DNA of 30,115 nt, from NCBI GenBank assembly GCA_002309805.1, contig DBYJ01000061.1, positions 1-30,115 on the forward strand. The letters run 5' to 3'. Positions 10,501-18,140 of this stretch are shown piece after piece (positions within the stretch are counted from its first letter, which is position 1; each line of letters starts with the position of its first letter). The position numbers were made by a program, and so were the translations under genes. Source of the stretch: Bacteroidales bacterium UBA1189. Its GTDB lineage: Bacteria > Bacteroidota > Bacteroidia > Bacteroidales > Bacteroidaceae. The notes under the pieces were generated by a model. That model ran no database searches. It was not told the origin of the DNA and was given only the letters and a program-made list of their open reading frames with translations.

Positions 10501-13500
10501 CTAGTGACGACATTTTCAATCCGTCCAAATATGACCTTGTTGCTCGCTTTGAAAAGAATTGGAATGATAATTGGATTCCTGTTGATGCCGTCGTGCGTGT
10601 AGATACATATAAGGACGGCGATAGCTACTACTATGTTGATGAGAATGGCAATATTGATTATACCATTAAGGTGAATAGTCTTGGTGAAGTCATCGAAACC
10701 CAGGTTGATCCGTTTGTGCAAAAAAATAATCAAGGATATTATTATACATATCATGGACAAACCTACAGGTACAATGGAGTCAACCGCGAACGCGTCCAAC
10801 GTTTCACGGCCACTTTGAGTACTGCCATGGTTTCTGCTTCTGAGATAGTTGGAGCTTCCAAAGCAGCCTACTATTTCCCATTGAAGTGGATACCTACGGG
10901 CTTCAATAGCATCGAAAAGGCCATTGATTACTATCAGACAATGATTAATTCCGAATCTTCAAGTTTAAAGAGTAAGCTTTCTGCTGTGTCCTCAACCCTT
11001 ATAAGCTTAGAGAACGATTTGGCAGATGCCATGAAGAATTCCAACTATCCTAAACCTAACGATGCGGATATTCGCTATACCTATCAAGGGGCTTCGGCTA
11101 TTCCAAACAATAGCTCACAGATACAAAATATGGCGGAAAAACATATAACGGGTTTGCAGAAAATGTTAGAAGAAATGGAGCGTTGCCTAAATGATGGAGA
11201 AGTGTATCTTACTCAGGGTAGTTCGACAACCACCTACGAAAATAGACATCAGCTCCCCCCATACTGGTATAAAGAGTATATTGCTAATTATGATAATAAA
11301 GTAGGTACTGCACGTCGGACGATGGAGGACGGTTTCCGTCATTATCCCACCTCATCCGAACTGAACGAACTGAAGTCACTGTTCTTGCAGATAGATGTTC
11401 CCTATAGCAAGATTAAAGCAGACTATAATAACGTGGCCAAGGTTGAGAAGATTCTGGAAAACGTTAAGAAAGAACGCGACAATCAGAAGACTACGATGGC
11501 AAACATTCGCAATCCTAAGAACGCTATTTCTCAGAAAAAGACTTATCTGAATAGTCTTAATGATGCAAAGAATAACAAGTTTGAAGGGTGGCGAAAACAA
11601 GCAGGAGACCTCTACCCCGAGTACTGCTTGACAAAAAATATCTATCAAATCTGCGATGCTTTTGCCGATTCTGTTGCTGAGCTAACCAAGTATGTCAAGT
11701 TCTTGGAGAATAATCTCATTGTAAAGAGCAAGGCTGACGAGTTAGAGAAAATACTTAAGGATGTTAATTCCTACATGGATAATACATCCGAGGCTTCGCG
11801 TAGTTACAGTTATGTAAAGTCAACTTTCTACAACAAAGCCACATCGGCATTTGAAGTTGCTAAGGATGCAACAAATCATGGTAGTGAGTTCTTGCGTGCT
11901 CAGACAGCCTATAATGCCATCGAGTCGATCATCTTTAGCAGTGAAAAACTGGCTCTCGACTTTGCCAAAGAAAAGGAAAGTGAATCAAGAACTGCATTTG
12001 ATCAAGCCGATAAAGCAGCATCAGATGCTATCGCTGCAAATGATGCCACAGTAGCGGAGAGGCAAAAGACATCATCGTCCAACGATAATGCTGATCGCGT
12101 GAATCAATTGAAAGACAAGGAAGAAAAAGCTTTTGCAAAAGCCTATGAGTTAGCAAATGAAGTAGGAAATATAGCTGCTAGTGTGCAAAAATACACGGCA
12201 CGTCACACAGGCGAATTGAACCAGACTTCGGCTGCTAATCAGATGCGACTGATTGTGGACTTATGTCAGACAAATGCTCAAAAGGCTATGGACAAATATA
12301 ATAAGGCTGTATCCTATGCAAATACCGAACGGTTGTATCATTTCTGGCACGAAGTGGATGATGAATATAAATCAATAGTAACCTCTTTGGACGAGATGAT
12401 TAACGCGATAGAGTATGCAGCTCCCCAAATTGAGCAAATGCTAAAACAAGAAAAGCGTAATATGCGTAAACTGGAAAAACTGATAAAGGAAATACAGAAA
12501 TACGCTAAAAACATTGAAAAGTCTTTTGAAAAAATAAAAGAATGTGTTGAAACGGGGAAGGGTATTAGTGATGATCACAGCTATTACCTGCAGATGGTTG
12601 AGAGACTGGATGCCGCTGCTGCGTTCCTCAGGACTTCTGATTATTTGTATAAGGGGACGAGCGCTGATTCCAAGTATTTCTCAAGTGCATTAAAGGAGGT
12701 ATCCGACTATTCGACGGTAGTTCAGGGTCGTTTATCAAAAGCTAATATTACTTCGAAGGAAAGACAAATGGAGAGCGTCAGACGCAATAGTATGGAAGTT
12801 GCTGATAAATTTAAAAATAACATCAGTAGTATTAACGCTAGGCTAAATACTCAGAATATTTCGTCAAGAAACTCTGCCTTAAGAGGTACTCAAAAAGGTG
12901 TTGGGCAGTTGAATCGATCTGTTTCGAGGACAGTATCGAATGATAGAATGGTGGAGACAAAGGTTAATACGAATTATAATATAAATATGAATAATACTAC
13001 AACCAAGCAAACCGAAAAGGTCGCCAATATGAAGAAAACTGGCCGGAGTACGGTGCCAGGTGTGGCTGAGGCTTTTGAACTGGAGACTTCGGTAGTAGCA
13101 GAAGATCCAACAACTCCCGTGACTCCTGAAATGCCTGATGGCCCGACCGGTAAAGCTGTGGTGGCTAAGGTAACAGGCATGATGAATGCCTCTTTACCGA
13201 AGCCTAAACCTGATATCCCTGCCCAAAAGGTTATCAATAGTGCTTCATCCATGCTTAATGGGACGACCTCAACCCTCTCTCATGGAGGGGCTATAGAGGC
13301 TGCTCCTGAGATTCCGACGGTCAATAGCGTTAGTGGGCCACCTGCCAATGATCCCTACGCTGCAGCAACCAACTTCCTTAAAGGGGCTTATAAGAGTGCT
13401 GGAAAAACGTATTCTGCCATTTCCAGTACTTCAGGGGCCACTATGCATGTGGACGCTGCCTCGTTAGCCAATAGTAAGTTATCATCCATCCCTGTTTATT

Positions 13501-14993
13501 TTAATAATTATAAGAATCAAAATGAATATGAGTATTTGTCTATTCCGAGCCTTGATATGTATGAGTACGTGAAAGACATACGCGATAAATATGTTTTCCG
13601 TGTAGTTATTATGCAGGTTGATAAGATGAAGTTTCAGCAAGCACAGCTCCAGAGCAAAAAGGAAACCGAAACAACTACAGAAGAGTCGAAGCTTGACAAT
13701 TCCAATAAAACGTACTTGCAGGGAACGGGCAATGATGGAACGGATAGCAAAGGCGACAGCTATAGTCTGCAAGCCTACATGGCTAATTACTACAAAGAGA
13801 TGGAAAAGGAAAAATTGCAGGAAAACAAAGGTGAATCTGAAAAAACAAAGTTAGAGAAGCAAAAAATAGACTATACGAACTTCGCCAATGAGATATATAT
13901 ATGGGATTTAAACCTTAAGGGTTTGATCCAAACCGACTTTGCCAGTTGGGCAGAAAGCAATATGAATGCCAATGCTACATCAAAATACACTTATTCCAAT
14001 TATTTGGATAGTCAGTTGGAAGGGGTTCGTCCTGTGGAAATCGCCTATTATGATGAAGCGTACTCTCCTCGTAATTTGGCCATAAAAGGTTCAGAATGGA
14101 GGAGTGATTCAGAATTATTGACAGACGAAAAGTATTTCCTTAAGGATCCCAATGTGTGGTTGGCTTATATGGGTAGTTATGCCTTGTTCAACGGGAAAAA
14201 GATTTCCAATAAAAGCAGCTATTGGGATAAAGAATTCCTAAACCCTAATCCCATGACAATTGAGTTCTCAACAAAGTCGAGTCCTTATAGGAAGAACACA
14301 GCCTATTCTATCGGCTACTCCAATCGTAGTGATAAAGTTTATCAAGCAATCAATCTGATTTATTATTTGGGTGCAGGGTATCATTCGACTTCATATAATG
14401 ATTGTCGTGCAGAGAATATAAACTATTCCACTTCTTCTCAGAGTATCTATACGGTTATTGATGATATAAAAGGGATGCTGGAGGCTATGTTTGATGTGGC
14501 AATAGATATACAATCACATTATAAATTACTGTGGGGTAAGGATAATTCAGATTACAACACGTTCTCAAAATGGAATAATAGTAATGAAATGTGTGGATAT
14601 AAAAAAATAAAGGTGCCAGCCATTCAGGTCGGTTTCGTCTATCAATCTCAATGGCTCACATATAATAGAAAAGGAACCGGAGAATACCTGAAATATTTCC
14701 CTGGATACTCAATAGATCGCTATGCTGATGCCCCTGAAGCTACGGCTTTGAGTCATCAGAACTATATCGGAAACGATTGGCGGTTCAACTATAGGTGGTA
14801 CTGCAACAACATGAAGTACGTAAAACACGAGTTCTTCCGTTGCAATCTCTATAATTTGAAATACCAATATTATAATATGTGGGGTAGCGAACGTATGAAG
14901 GAACAATATTCCAAGGTTAAAACGTGGAGCGATCCGCTGAAGGGCTTTGGCGACAAATTCTCTTTCCAGCCCTTGAATTCTGAATGGAAGTAA
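4593..14993 (+). CDS. Giant exported protein, 3466 aa, TANFOR-like N-terminus and coiled-coil region
   Basis: I chose the ATG at 4593 over the in-frame ATG at 4557 because MKRNSTIW begins a standard signal peptide (cleavage AFS|Q after residue 31) and the downstream FN3 gene starts in the same context (gatATGAAAAGG). Approximate layout: residues 33-210, a beta domain whose pattern (asparagine-rich beta strands, LPEGTYQAQVKVY) resembles the TANFOR domain of Bacteroidota surface proteins; 225-360 and 400-526, FN3-like segments separated by an acidic linker (353-396); 560-1750, a long beta-rich Gly/Asp/Lys region with scattered Cys; 1850-2065, Tyr-rich; 2108-2750, strongly helical and coiled-coil-like; 2770-2963, Thr/Pro/Ala-rich and low complexity; 2963-3466, Tyr/Asn/Trp-rich C-terminal region. 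I see no enzyme motif, transmembrane anchor or type IX tail. Role unknown; a long surface or periplasm-spanning structural protein is plausible. The TANFOR assignment is from pattern memory only. Confidence 0.8.
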   Translation: MKRNSTIWSCTVLSKVVFFALCVFLPFTAFSQDVQVLLRPKMDPMPPQVMNYIGNPGTYFEVSLTNTSDELLNVFLTMEVSKQTSGELSVTTPYYIQPNKAITLVPKRLTTIDQVTLLGQFRQLLPKDITLKGAEVSDFYDNGVVGLLPEGTYQAQVKVYKWDPAVKYPQLVSDPLQGKCTFNVCYNASSPEILVPQYNSLELSRNIVNTPKRKHSIPGVVSDANDSKWQPAILDPVNAQFVWKTPVLNCGGKARSYKYQLDIYPIGTTMTTPEEAVAHGTIAKTVKNLVAAQCIISEAEILQMKKFSPTGYFVARVTATPTVTDKNNIDYSTVENNGHSQLLVFRLKQSAFDESDKTDAVVSDDSEDDTAIVVEDAIDAKEEVDPGYKEPEKNDNKQFIYSAPKLTAPTPFKGNVLKGEVDLHFKWERPVMVSGNKDTLRFSYNVSVFKKKASQSMDSLLVSKPLFTEKSLTSLSYTLRWDSIAKKVNHNDNLVVAVLPVCLNESSVGYDKNGEVNIYRGSYVTGDTGKLIDCDSDAAKSITNRTLAHFSEKELRDMEVMVGQFPLTIENANLIDGDHYEGRGYITWKPMGDLPFQINVTFNKLYINSDKIVYDGEVLSAKEEEKEISDYIPYAMFDDLFMSDLVGAGTAEAYGDKLFEYIENDVGMAAYCSWARDHAPILDDVINQRVSVNLPVNLGKVISTCPIDIQIMSGRWSPTNASVSIIGMFAMNTSDFTDSQVAVFGLPRLCIDPDSFIPESCTIALLSDFYIKDPVSQYVFTLKAPSDLQKMDDGCTLSFTNKGFKNLHFEADMEIPGLIKANEKGERIRGERPHIEIFADIDDWDKWIGKIRMDNFELEEAPGFTFVPSGKGIIYDHHSEKNGDGFSFPEPFIPSGGMDKNYKPLTYNKDTLGIKTKEDEGLWQGLYMDEIGCYLPPVFKKGDNDDRIDVKMKQLLWDKSGLSFTIAATGTGGNDLVGIETGKLGGWGISLHEVGAAMVQGRFGCTYFTGMVKAPLIGGKWKYFTSFDKVDKGAGGNDLRMFFHMEPDGDPKFDFFLAEVKLEEKYTHLDVRYTHSNKQTDVELEMAGHITIAGSEEVTKKLDVNIPGVAFSGMRLANFANPKGSNNSSDVQNMTFSHTFEPICEGPDCWFELGTWGLASAEKTLGPFDFSLNNFGIDKKGDNVGVNIVGTIGLVGDVFSATAGVTIWAKVDLDKMDITYKETTLDDLALSTEFGGCRVAGSLKFVDKDTKKNVEVKGYSGTLEIKLPGDLFTMQAAGGFFNAKDSQHGNFTSAYFLAELGGATGVPIGPVQLNNIMGGFFFHTKLDMSSVEANETEPFKWKTDIQYGTHGGMFGLGISTVGTDRGLKAKVKMTVLYDAERNRLSTFRMTGDMHALCVAGADDGMINGKCCIVYQNMPENEGGKYFQINVTADAGGDMDKLYEQFTGQKLKLPECVGDLQEMGDQGNQKSKDAKDTKPKVSCGVNISLDFKVTMKPDDCTNPNFKSKWHLYVGQPGDGSTSSMMKDRCSITFIDFQLGGKKDKVAAWCKIWANAYLCVGNELPNNGQLPPIPQEIDEFLNGSKKDDHLTESGNNKSAQANEKRKQAVSQFDGSAKSGVMFGAQVGGDFGVRAVVCYAEATLLAGFDVVLKQLEDAQCNGKRAGGKGGFYGMGQVYAMAKGEMGLIIDLWIYKGDWSLISVGVGALLRGGFPNPSWMYGKVKAKCKLFGGLIKFTGSLTFETGDVCFPDAGNPLDDIKIFEDMTPGEEHISGSVSNTPGWRGDEVSVFAPAGFTTNMKIGVRLDLVDENTANRMAGKDGDPAEYANNAMRSYKFYLEPQGIFESWSNAVGGGYKQTTYNYRTKDQETYEYVITGGMLEAKRYYKVTQKGYCKEIRNGKEVDPVFNDESTGYKDKNKPWNDEIVRYFRTGDLPNNLWAGNQIAFTLPQKAGNSRFYTNELREPQIHLRVDRASDDIFNPSKYDLVARFEKNWNDNWIPVDAVVRVDTYKDGDSYYYVDENGNIDYTIKVNSLGEVIETQVDPFVQKNNQGYYYTYHGQTYRYNGVNRERVQRFTATLSTAMVSASEIVGASKAAYYFPLKWIPTGFNSIEKAIDYYQTMINSESSSLKSKLSAVSSTLISLENDLADAMKNSNYPKPNDADIRYTYQGASAIPNNSSQIQNMAEKHITGLQKMLEEMERCLNDGEVYLTQGSSTTTYENRHQLPPYWYKEYIANYDNKVGTARRTMEDGFRHYPTSSELNELKSLFLQIDVPYSKIKADYNNVAKVEKILENVKKERDNQKTTMANIRNPKNAISQKKTYLNSLNDAKNNKFEGWRKQAGDLYPEYCLTKNIYQICDAFADSVAELTKYVKFLENNLIVKSKADELEKILKDVNSYMDNTSEASRSYSYVKSTFYNKATSAFEVAKDATNHGSEFLRAQTAYNAIESIIFSSEKLALDFAKEKESESRTAFDQADKAASDAIAANDATVAERQKTSSSNDNADRVNQLKDKEEKAFAKAYELANEVGNIAASVQKYTARHTGELNQTSAANQMRLIVDLCQTNAQKAMDKYNKAVSYANTERLYHFWHEVDDEYKSIVTSLDEMINAIEYAAPQIEQMLKQEKRNMRKLEKLIKEIQKYAKNIEKSFEKIKECVETGKGISDDHSYYLQMVERLDAAAAFLRTSDYLYKGTSADSKYFSSALKEVSDYSTVVQGRLSKANITSKERQMESVRRNSMEVADKFKNNISSINARLNTQNISSRNSALRGTQKGVGQLNRSVSRTVSNDRMVETKVNTNYNINMNNTTTKQTEKVANMKKTGRSTVPGVAEAFELETSVVAEDPTTPVTPEMPDGPTGKAVVAKVTGMMNASLPKPKPDIPAQKVINSASSMLNGTTSTLSHGGAIEAAPEIPTVNSVSGPPANDPYAAATNFLKGAYKSAGKTYSAISSTSGATMHVDAASLANSKLSSIPVYFNNYKNQNEYEYLSIPSLDMYEYVKDIRDKYVFRVVIMQVDKMKFQQAQLQSKKETETTTEESKLDNSNKTYLQGTGNDGTDSKGDSYSLQAYMANYYKEMEKEKLQENKGESEKTKLEKQKIDYTNFANEIYIWDLNLKGLIQTDFASWAESNMNANATSKYTYSNYLDSQLEGVRPVEIAYYDEAYSPRNLAIKGSEWRSDSELLTDEKYFLKDPNVWLAYMGSYALFNGKKISNKSSYWDKEFLNPNPMTIEFSTKSSPYRKNTAYSIGYSNRSDKVYQAINLIYYLGAGYHSTSYNDCRAENINYSTSSQSIYTVIDDIKGMLEAMFDVAIDIQSHYKLLWGKDNSDYNTFSKWNNSNEMCGYKKIKVPAIQVGFVYQSQWLTYNRKGTGEYLKYFPGYSIDRYADAPEATALSHQNYIGNDWRFNYRWYCNNMKYVKHEFFRCNLYNLKYQYYNMWGSERMKEQYSKVKTWSDPLKGFGDKFSFQPLNSEWK

Positions 14994-15024
14994 TTTTTAT
15001 GAAAAAACTAAAATGTAGAAAGAT

Positions 15025-17376
15025 ATGAAAAGGAGCTTTTTTTTCGGTGTAGGAGGACTCTTCATCGCATGTCTTTGTTTCTTGTCTGTCATCCCGGTTT
15101 CCGCTCAAGTGGTTATGACAACGAATGACGATGATGGGAGGAAAATTGTGGATGAAGATTCTCTTAGCCTTCCCGTTGACATGACAATTATAGAAGAATA
15201 TGCGCGGCAGAGTCGGGCACGTTTGGATAGTTTGGCCAAATTGGAAGCGGAGGAGGTCGTCTTCAAGTTGCAGATGCTGGCTCGTTCATACGGCGATAGT
15301 ATTGTTATTCGTTGGGCGCCAGAGGAGTACGTTCCATGGAAATTTCTCAACGGGTATGGCTGTTATCTTGTTCGAAGCGACTTTGAAAACGAGGTGGTAG
15401 ATGACACCATTGCCTTGCTGAAGCCGATGAACAAGTACGACTTTGCTGAACTATTTTCTAACACGGATACGACGGCATTTGCTGCCATGCAGACTATCTT
15501 TGGCGAGGGGACGGCGTTGAATAATACCCGTTCGGCACCAGGTTCAGCAGGTTCCATCATGGAGGTCTATGAGGAGCAACAGAATATCTTTGGTATGGCT
15601 ATGGTTATTGCCGAACGTCGCCGCGATATTGCTACAGCAATGGGTCTGCGCTATGTGGATAAGAACGTAAAACCTGGGGTGATGTATGGCTATTACCTAA
15701 CCCCGAATATGTCGCCTGATATTCTGAAAGTACGCCCAGGACTCATCTACGTGGAAAATAAGTCTTACGTGCCTAAACCTTGTACGCTTGAACTTTCGGA
15801 TTCCATCGCTGCAGTAGATGGCATTCTGCTCAGTTGGCCCTACACGGACGACTATAGCAGTTTTGACATCGAGCGACGCAAGGAAGGGCAGAAGGAATGG
15901 GTGGTGCTGAATGACAAACCCTATATGTCGATGACGATGGATTTGTTTGAGGACGAAAATCCTCCCAGTTTATTTGCTGATACAGGTGTGGAGCCAGGTA
16001 CCTACATCTACCGCCTTCGTGGCTACGATTCATTCGGTGACAAGTCTGCCCCAGGTCCTGAGCATAAGGTAACGCTACCAGACCTTTTGCCTCCAATTCC
16101 GCCCCGCATCAAGCTTATCACCATCAATCGTGGCGATAGTACAATCACAGCTCGTATCGACTGGACAAAAGAGGAGATAGAGCCAGACCTGCTTGGCTAT
16201 ATTCCTTTCTACCAGTTCGGTTCATCGGAAAGTGTAGATTATCTGGAGGATCAGGCGATTGTTAATACGGCAGACTCGGCACTCTACGGGGGACGATGGG
16301 TACCGTTAGTGAAAGACCGGGTGTTGGCACCAACGGATTCCTTCGTCGTGGTAGATGTGCGTGGTCTGAATACAGGCATGGTAACTATAGCTGCTGTTGA
16401 CTCAGCCATGAATATGACTTATGCCATGCCGCAGCCCATGCGTATTGACGACCTTGAGCCGCCTTTGCCTCCAACCAATCTTCGTGGCTTGGTCTCAGCC
16501 GAAGGTGTCGTTACTATAGGATGGACGCCGTCGTTGTCACGGGATACATATTACTATGAAGTTTTTACAGCCAACGACACCACGCATACCTTTTTGCTGG
16601 TACCCAAACAGCAGTTGTATCAGGACACGTTGTTTAAGGATACGATCTCCTTGGAGGTGAATCAGCCCTTTAAATATTATAAGGTACGCGCGATAGATTG
16701 GGCAGGCAACAATTCAGAGTTTACCGAGCCGTTGCGCGTGGTACGTCCGAATTTCAACGAGCCCTCAGAGTGCTTTATCGACACTTCATGGGTGACAAAG
16801 GACAGCATCTACATGCGTTGGGTTATCTCGCCTGAGAAGGACTTGGATAAGGTACGCGTTTTCCGCCGTTTGAGCAACGAGGCACAATGGACGATGATTC
16901 GTACCTACTATCATGATGAAGTGAATGGGAAGTCGACATTGGAGGTTATTGACCGCCCAGAACCCAACCAGACAATACGATATTATTACGCCATAGAGGC
17001 TATTAACATGACGGGCGTCAGCACGGGACTTTCCATGCAGGTATGCTACCTGTTCCAGGGGCAAAGGGTGTTTAACGTACCCATAAAGCTGGATGGCGCT
17101 TGGCGCGCAGACAAAAAATGCGTTGTACTGGCATGGGAGGTGCCGGAGTACTTGCCCATTTCAGCACCATACCATTTTGTCCTGTCGCGTCAGTTGGAGG
17201 GCGAGAAGTTCTTCCGTCCCTATCGTTCCATCCGTCGTGATAAGAACAGTTTTGAGGATCTGCGCATGAAACCTGGTGAGAGTACTGTCTATCGTTTGGA
17301 GATTTTGTTCGAGGATGGCCGAAGCACAACTCCATCGAACGAAGTGAAAGTCTCTGTCCCGAAAAAGAAAGAATAA
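15025..17376 (+). CDS. Exported fibronectin type III protein, 783 aa
   Basis: A signal peptide with an SAQ-type cleavage site (PVSA|QV, near residue 27) indicates export. The N-terminal part (about residues 85-245) contains a 'DSIVIRWAPEEYVPWKFLNGYGCYLVR' type stretch that I associate with FN3 proteins of Bacteroidota lying next to TANFOR-type giant proteins. From about residue 250 there are four to five FN3-like repeats with the usual W...Y.I.R and Y.Y.vrA.D..GN.S signatures (for example near 251-350, 456-560, 562-670 and 680-783). No catalytic motif or C-terminal sorting signal is visible. The gene starts 31 nt after the giant gene and ends 18 nt before the lipoprotein gene, so co-expression is likely. 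A scaffold or binding partner of the giant protein is the simplest inference. Confidence 0.85.
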   Translation: MKRSFFFGVGGLFIACLCFLSVIPVSAQVVMTTNDDDGRKIVDEDSLSLPVDMTIIEEYARQSRARLDSLAKLEAEEVVFKLQMLARSYGDSIVIRWAPEEYVPWKFLNGYGCYLVRSDFENEVVDDTIALLKPMNKYDFAELFSNTDTTAFAAMQTIFGEGTALNNTRSAPGSAGSIMEVYEEQQNIFGMAMVIAERRRDIATAMGLRYVDKNVKPGVMYGYYLTPNMSPDILKVRPGLIYVENKSYVPKPCTLELSDSIAAVDGILLSWPYTDDYSSFDIERRKEGQKEWVVLNDKPYMSMTMDLFEDENPPSLFADTGVEPGTYIYRLRGYDSFGDKSAPGPEHKVTLPDLLPPIPPRIKLITINRGDSTITARIDWTKEEIEPDLLGYIPFYQFGSSESVDYLEDQAIVNTADSALYGGRWVPLVKDRVLAPTDSFVVVDVRGLNTGMVTIAAVDSAMNMTYAMPQPMRIDDLEPPLPPTNLRGLVSAEGVVTIGWTPSLSRDTYYYEVFTANDTTHTFLLVPKQQLYQDTLFKDTISLEVNQPFKYYKVRAIDWAGNNSEFTEPLRVVRPNFNEPSECFIDTSWVTKDSIYMRWVISPEKDLDKVRVFRRLSNEAQWTMIRTYYHDEVNGKSTLEVIDRPEPNQTIRYYYAIEAINMTGVSTGLSMQVCYLFQGQRVFNVPIKLDGAWRADKKCVVLAWEVPEYLPISAPYHFVLSRQLEGEKFFRPYRSIRRDKNSFEDLRMKPGESTVYRLEILFEDGRSTTPSNEVKVSVPKKKE

Positions 17377-17394
17377 AATATACTATACTGCACT

Positions 17395-18129
17395 ATGATA
17401 CGATTAAAGAAAACCCTCAACCGTGTAGCTTGTTTATGTGCAACGGCTTTAATAGCCTCCTGCGGCGAAATGTTCCAGCAGGAATGGCCTGAAGAATTTG
17501 ACCCCGATAAACTGCTCGATGTGACAGGACTGGGTATTGACGAAGGGCGGTTATTCGTTCTTTGTGTCGGTGAAGAGTATAAACTGAATCCTCAGGTAGG
17601 AGACATGTCCTTGGATGAGTTGCAGGAGAAAGATCAGGAAATTGTACTTTCGCGTTTTCATGCCAGTACTGAAAAGGGTGATGAGGTTGTACGCGTTCGT
17701 CAGACAGATATAATGGCTGTGAGCGTGGGTAAGGATATCATCTCATTCACTAATTCCAAAGGCAGTTGGAGTACCAGACTTTCCGTTTCCGTTCTGCCTT
17801 CCTGGGTTAGACAATCGTTGGCAGGCTGGAGATACGAGACGATTGTCTATGCAAATGTGACGGTAAATGACGAGATGCCTTCAAATGATTGTGTCTTCGG
17901 AGCATTTTGTGATGATGAATTGCGTGGGCGAGGTGTGACACGTACGGTAAAGGGTGTTACTTACGTGGTGTTCCGAATAGGAAGCAACAACGCCTATGGT
18001 GAGATCATCCGTTTCGAGGGTTTAGACACCACCAGCGGCCTCCCCATCACTTTCGATGAGACGATTACCTTCGATGGTGGAACCCACGGAACCCTCTCTG
18101 ACCTCTATGAACTGAAAGGAAAGAAATAA
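17395..18129 (+). CDS. Lipoprotein with the shared C-terminal GAF..(E)xRGxG module, 244 aa
   Basis: The N-terminus is a lipoprotein signal with lipobox LIASC and acylated Cys at residue 23. Acidic residues follow (GEMFQQEWPEEFDPD), compatible with outer-membrane and possibly surface localisation. Residues about 45-135 form a beta-rich domain of no recognised family. Residues about 140-244 (WRYETIVYANVTVNDEMPSN, then VFGAFCDDELRGRG) align by eye with the C-terminal module of the Ig-like protein at the start of the operon (NMTIVATIDAVDFPENCTVG, then AFVGGECRGQG). The module is common at the C-termini of Bacteroidota exported proteins; its function is unknown to me. The gene is 18 nt after the FN3 gene and 11 nt before the next lipoprotein gene. 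Confidence 0.8.
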   Translation: MIRLKKTLNRVACLCATALIASCGEMFQQEWPEEFDPDKLLDVTGLGIDEGRLFVLCVGEEYKLNPQVGDMSLDELQEKDQEIVLSRFHASTEKGDEVVRVRQTDIMAVSVGKDIISFTNSKGSWSTRLSVSVLPSWVRQSLAGWRYETIVYANVTVNDEMPSNDCVFGAFCDDELRGRGVTRTVKGVTYVVFRIGSNNAYGEIIRFEGLDTTSGLPITFDETITFDGGTHGTLSDLYELKGKK

Positions 18130-18140
18130 CTATTTAACCA

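Noticed and set aside
14850..14993. Type IX secretion sorting domain on the giant protein
   Set aside because: The last 50 residues (ending SFQPLNSEWK) lack the beta-strand and KxxK-like pattern seen in such tails; only the Ig-like protein has a tail of that type.
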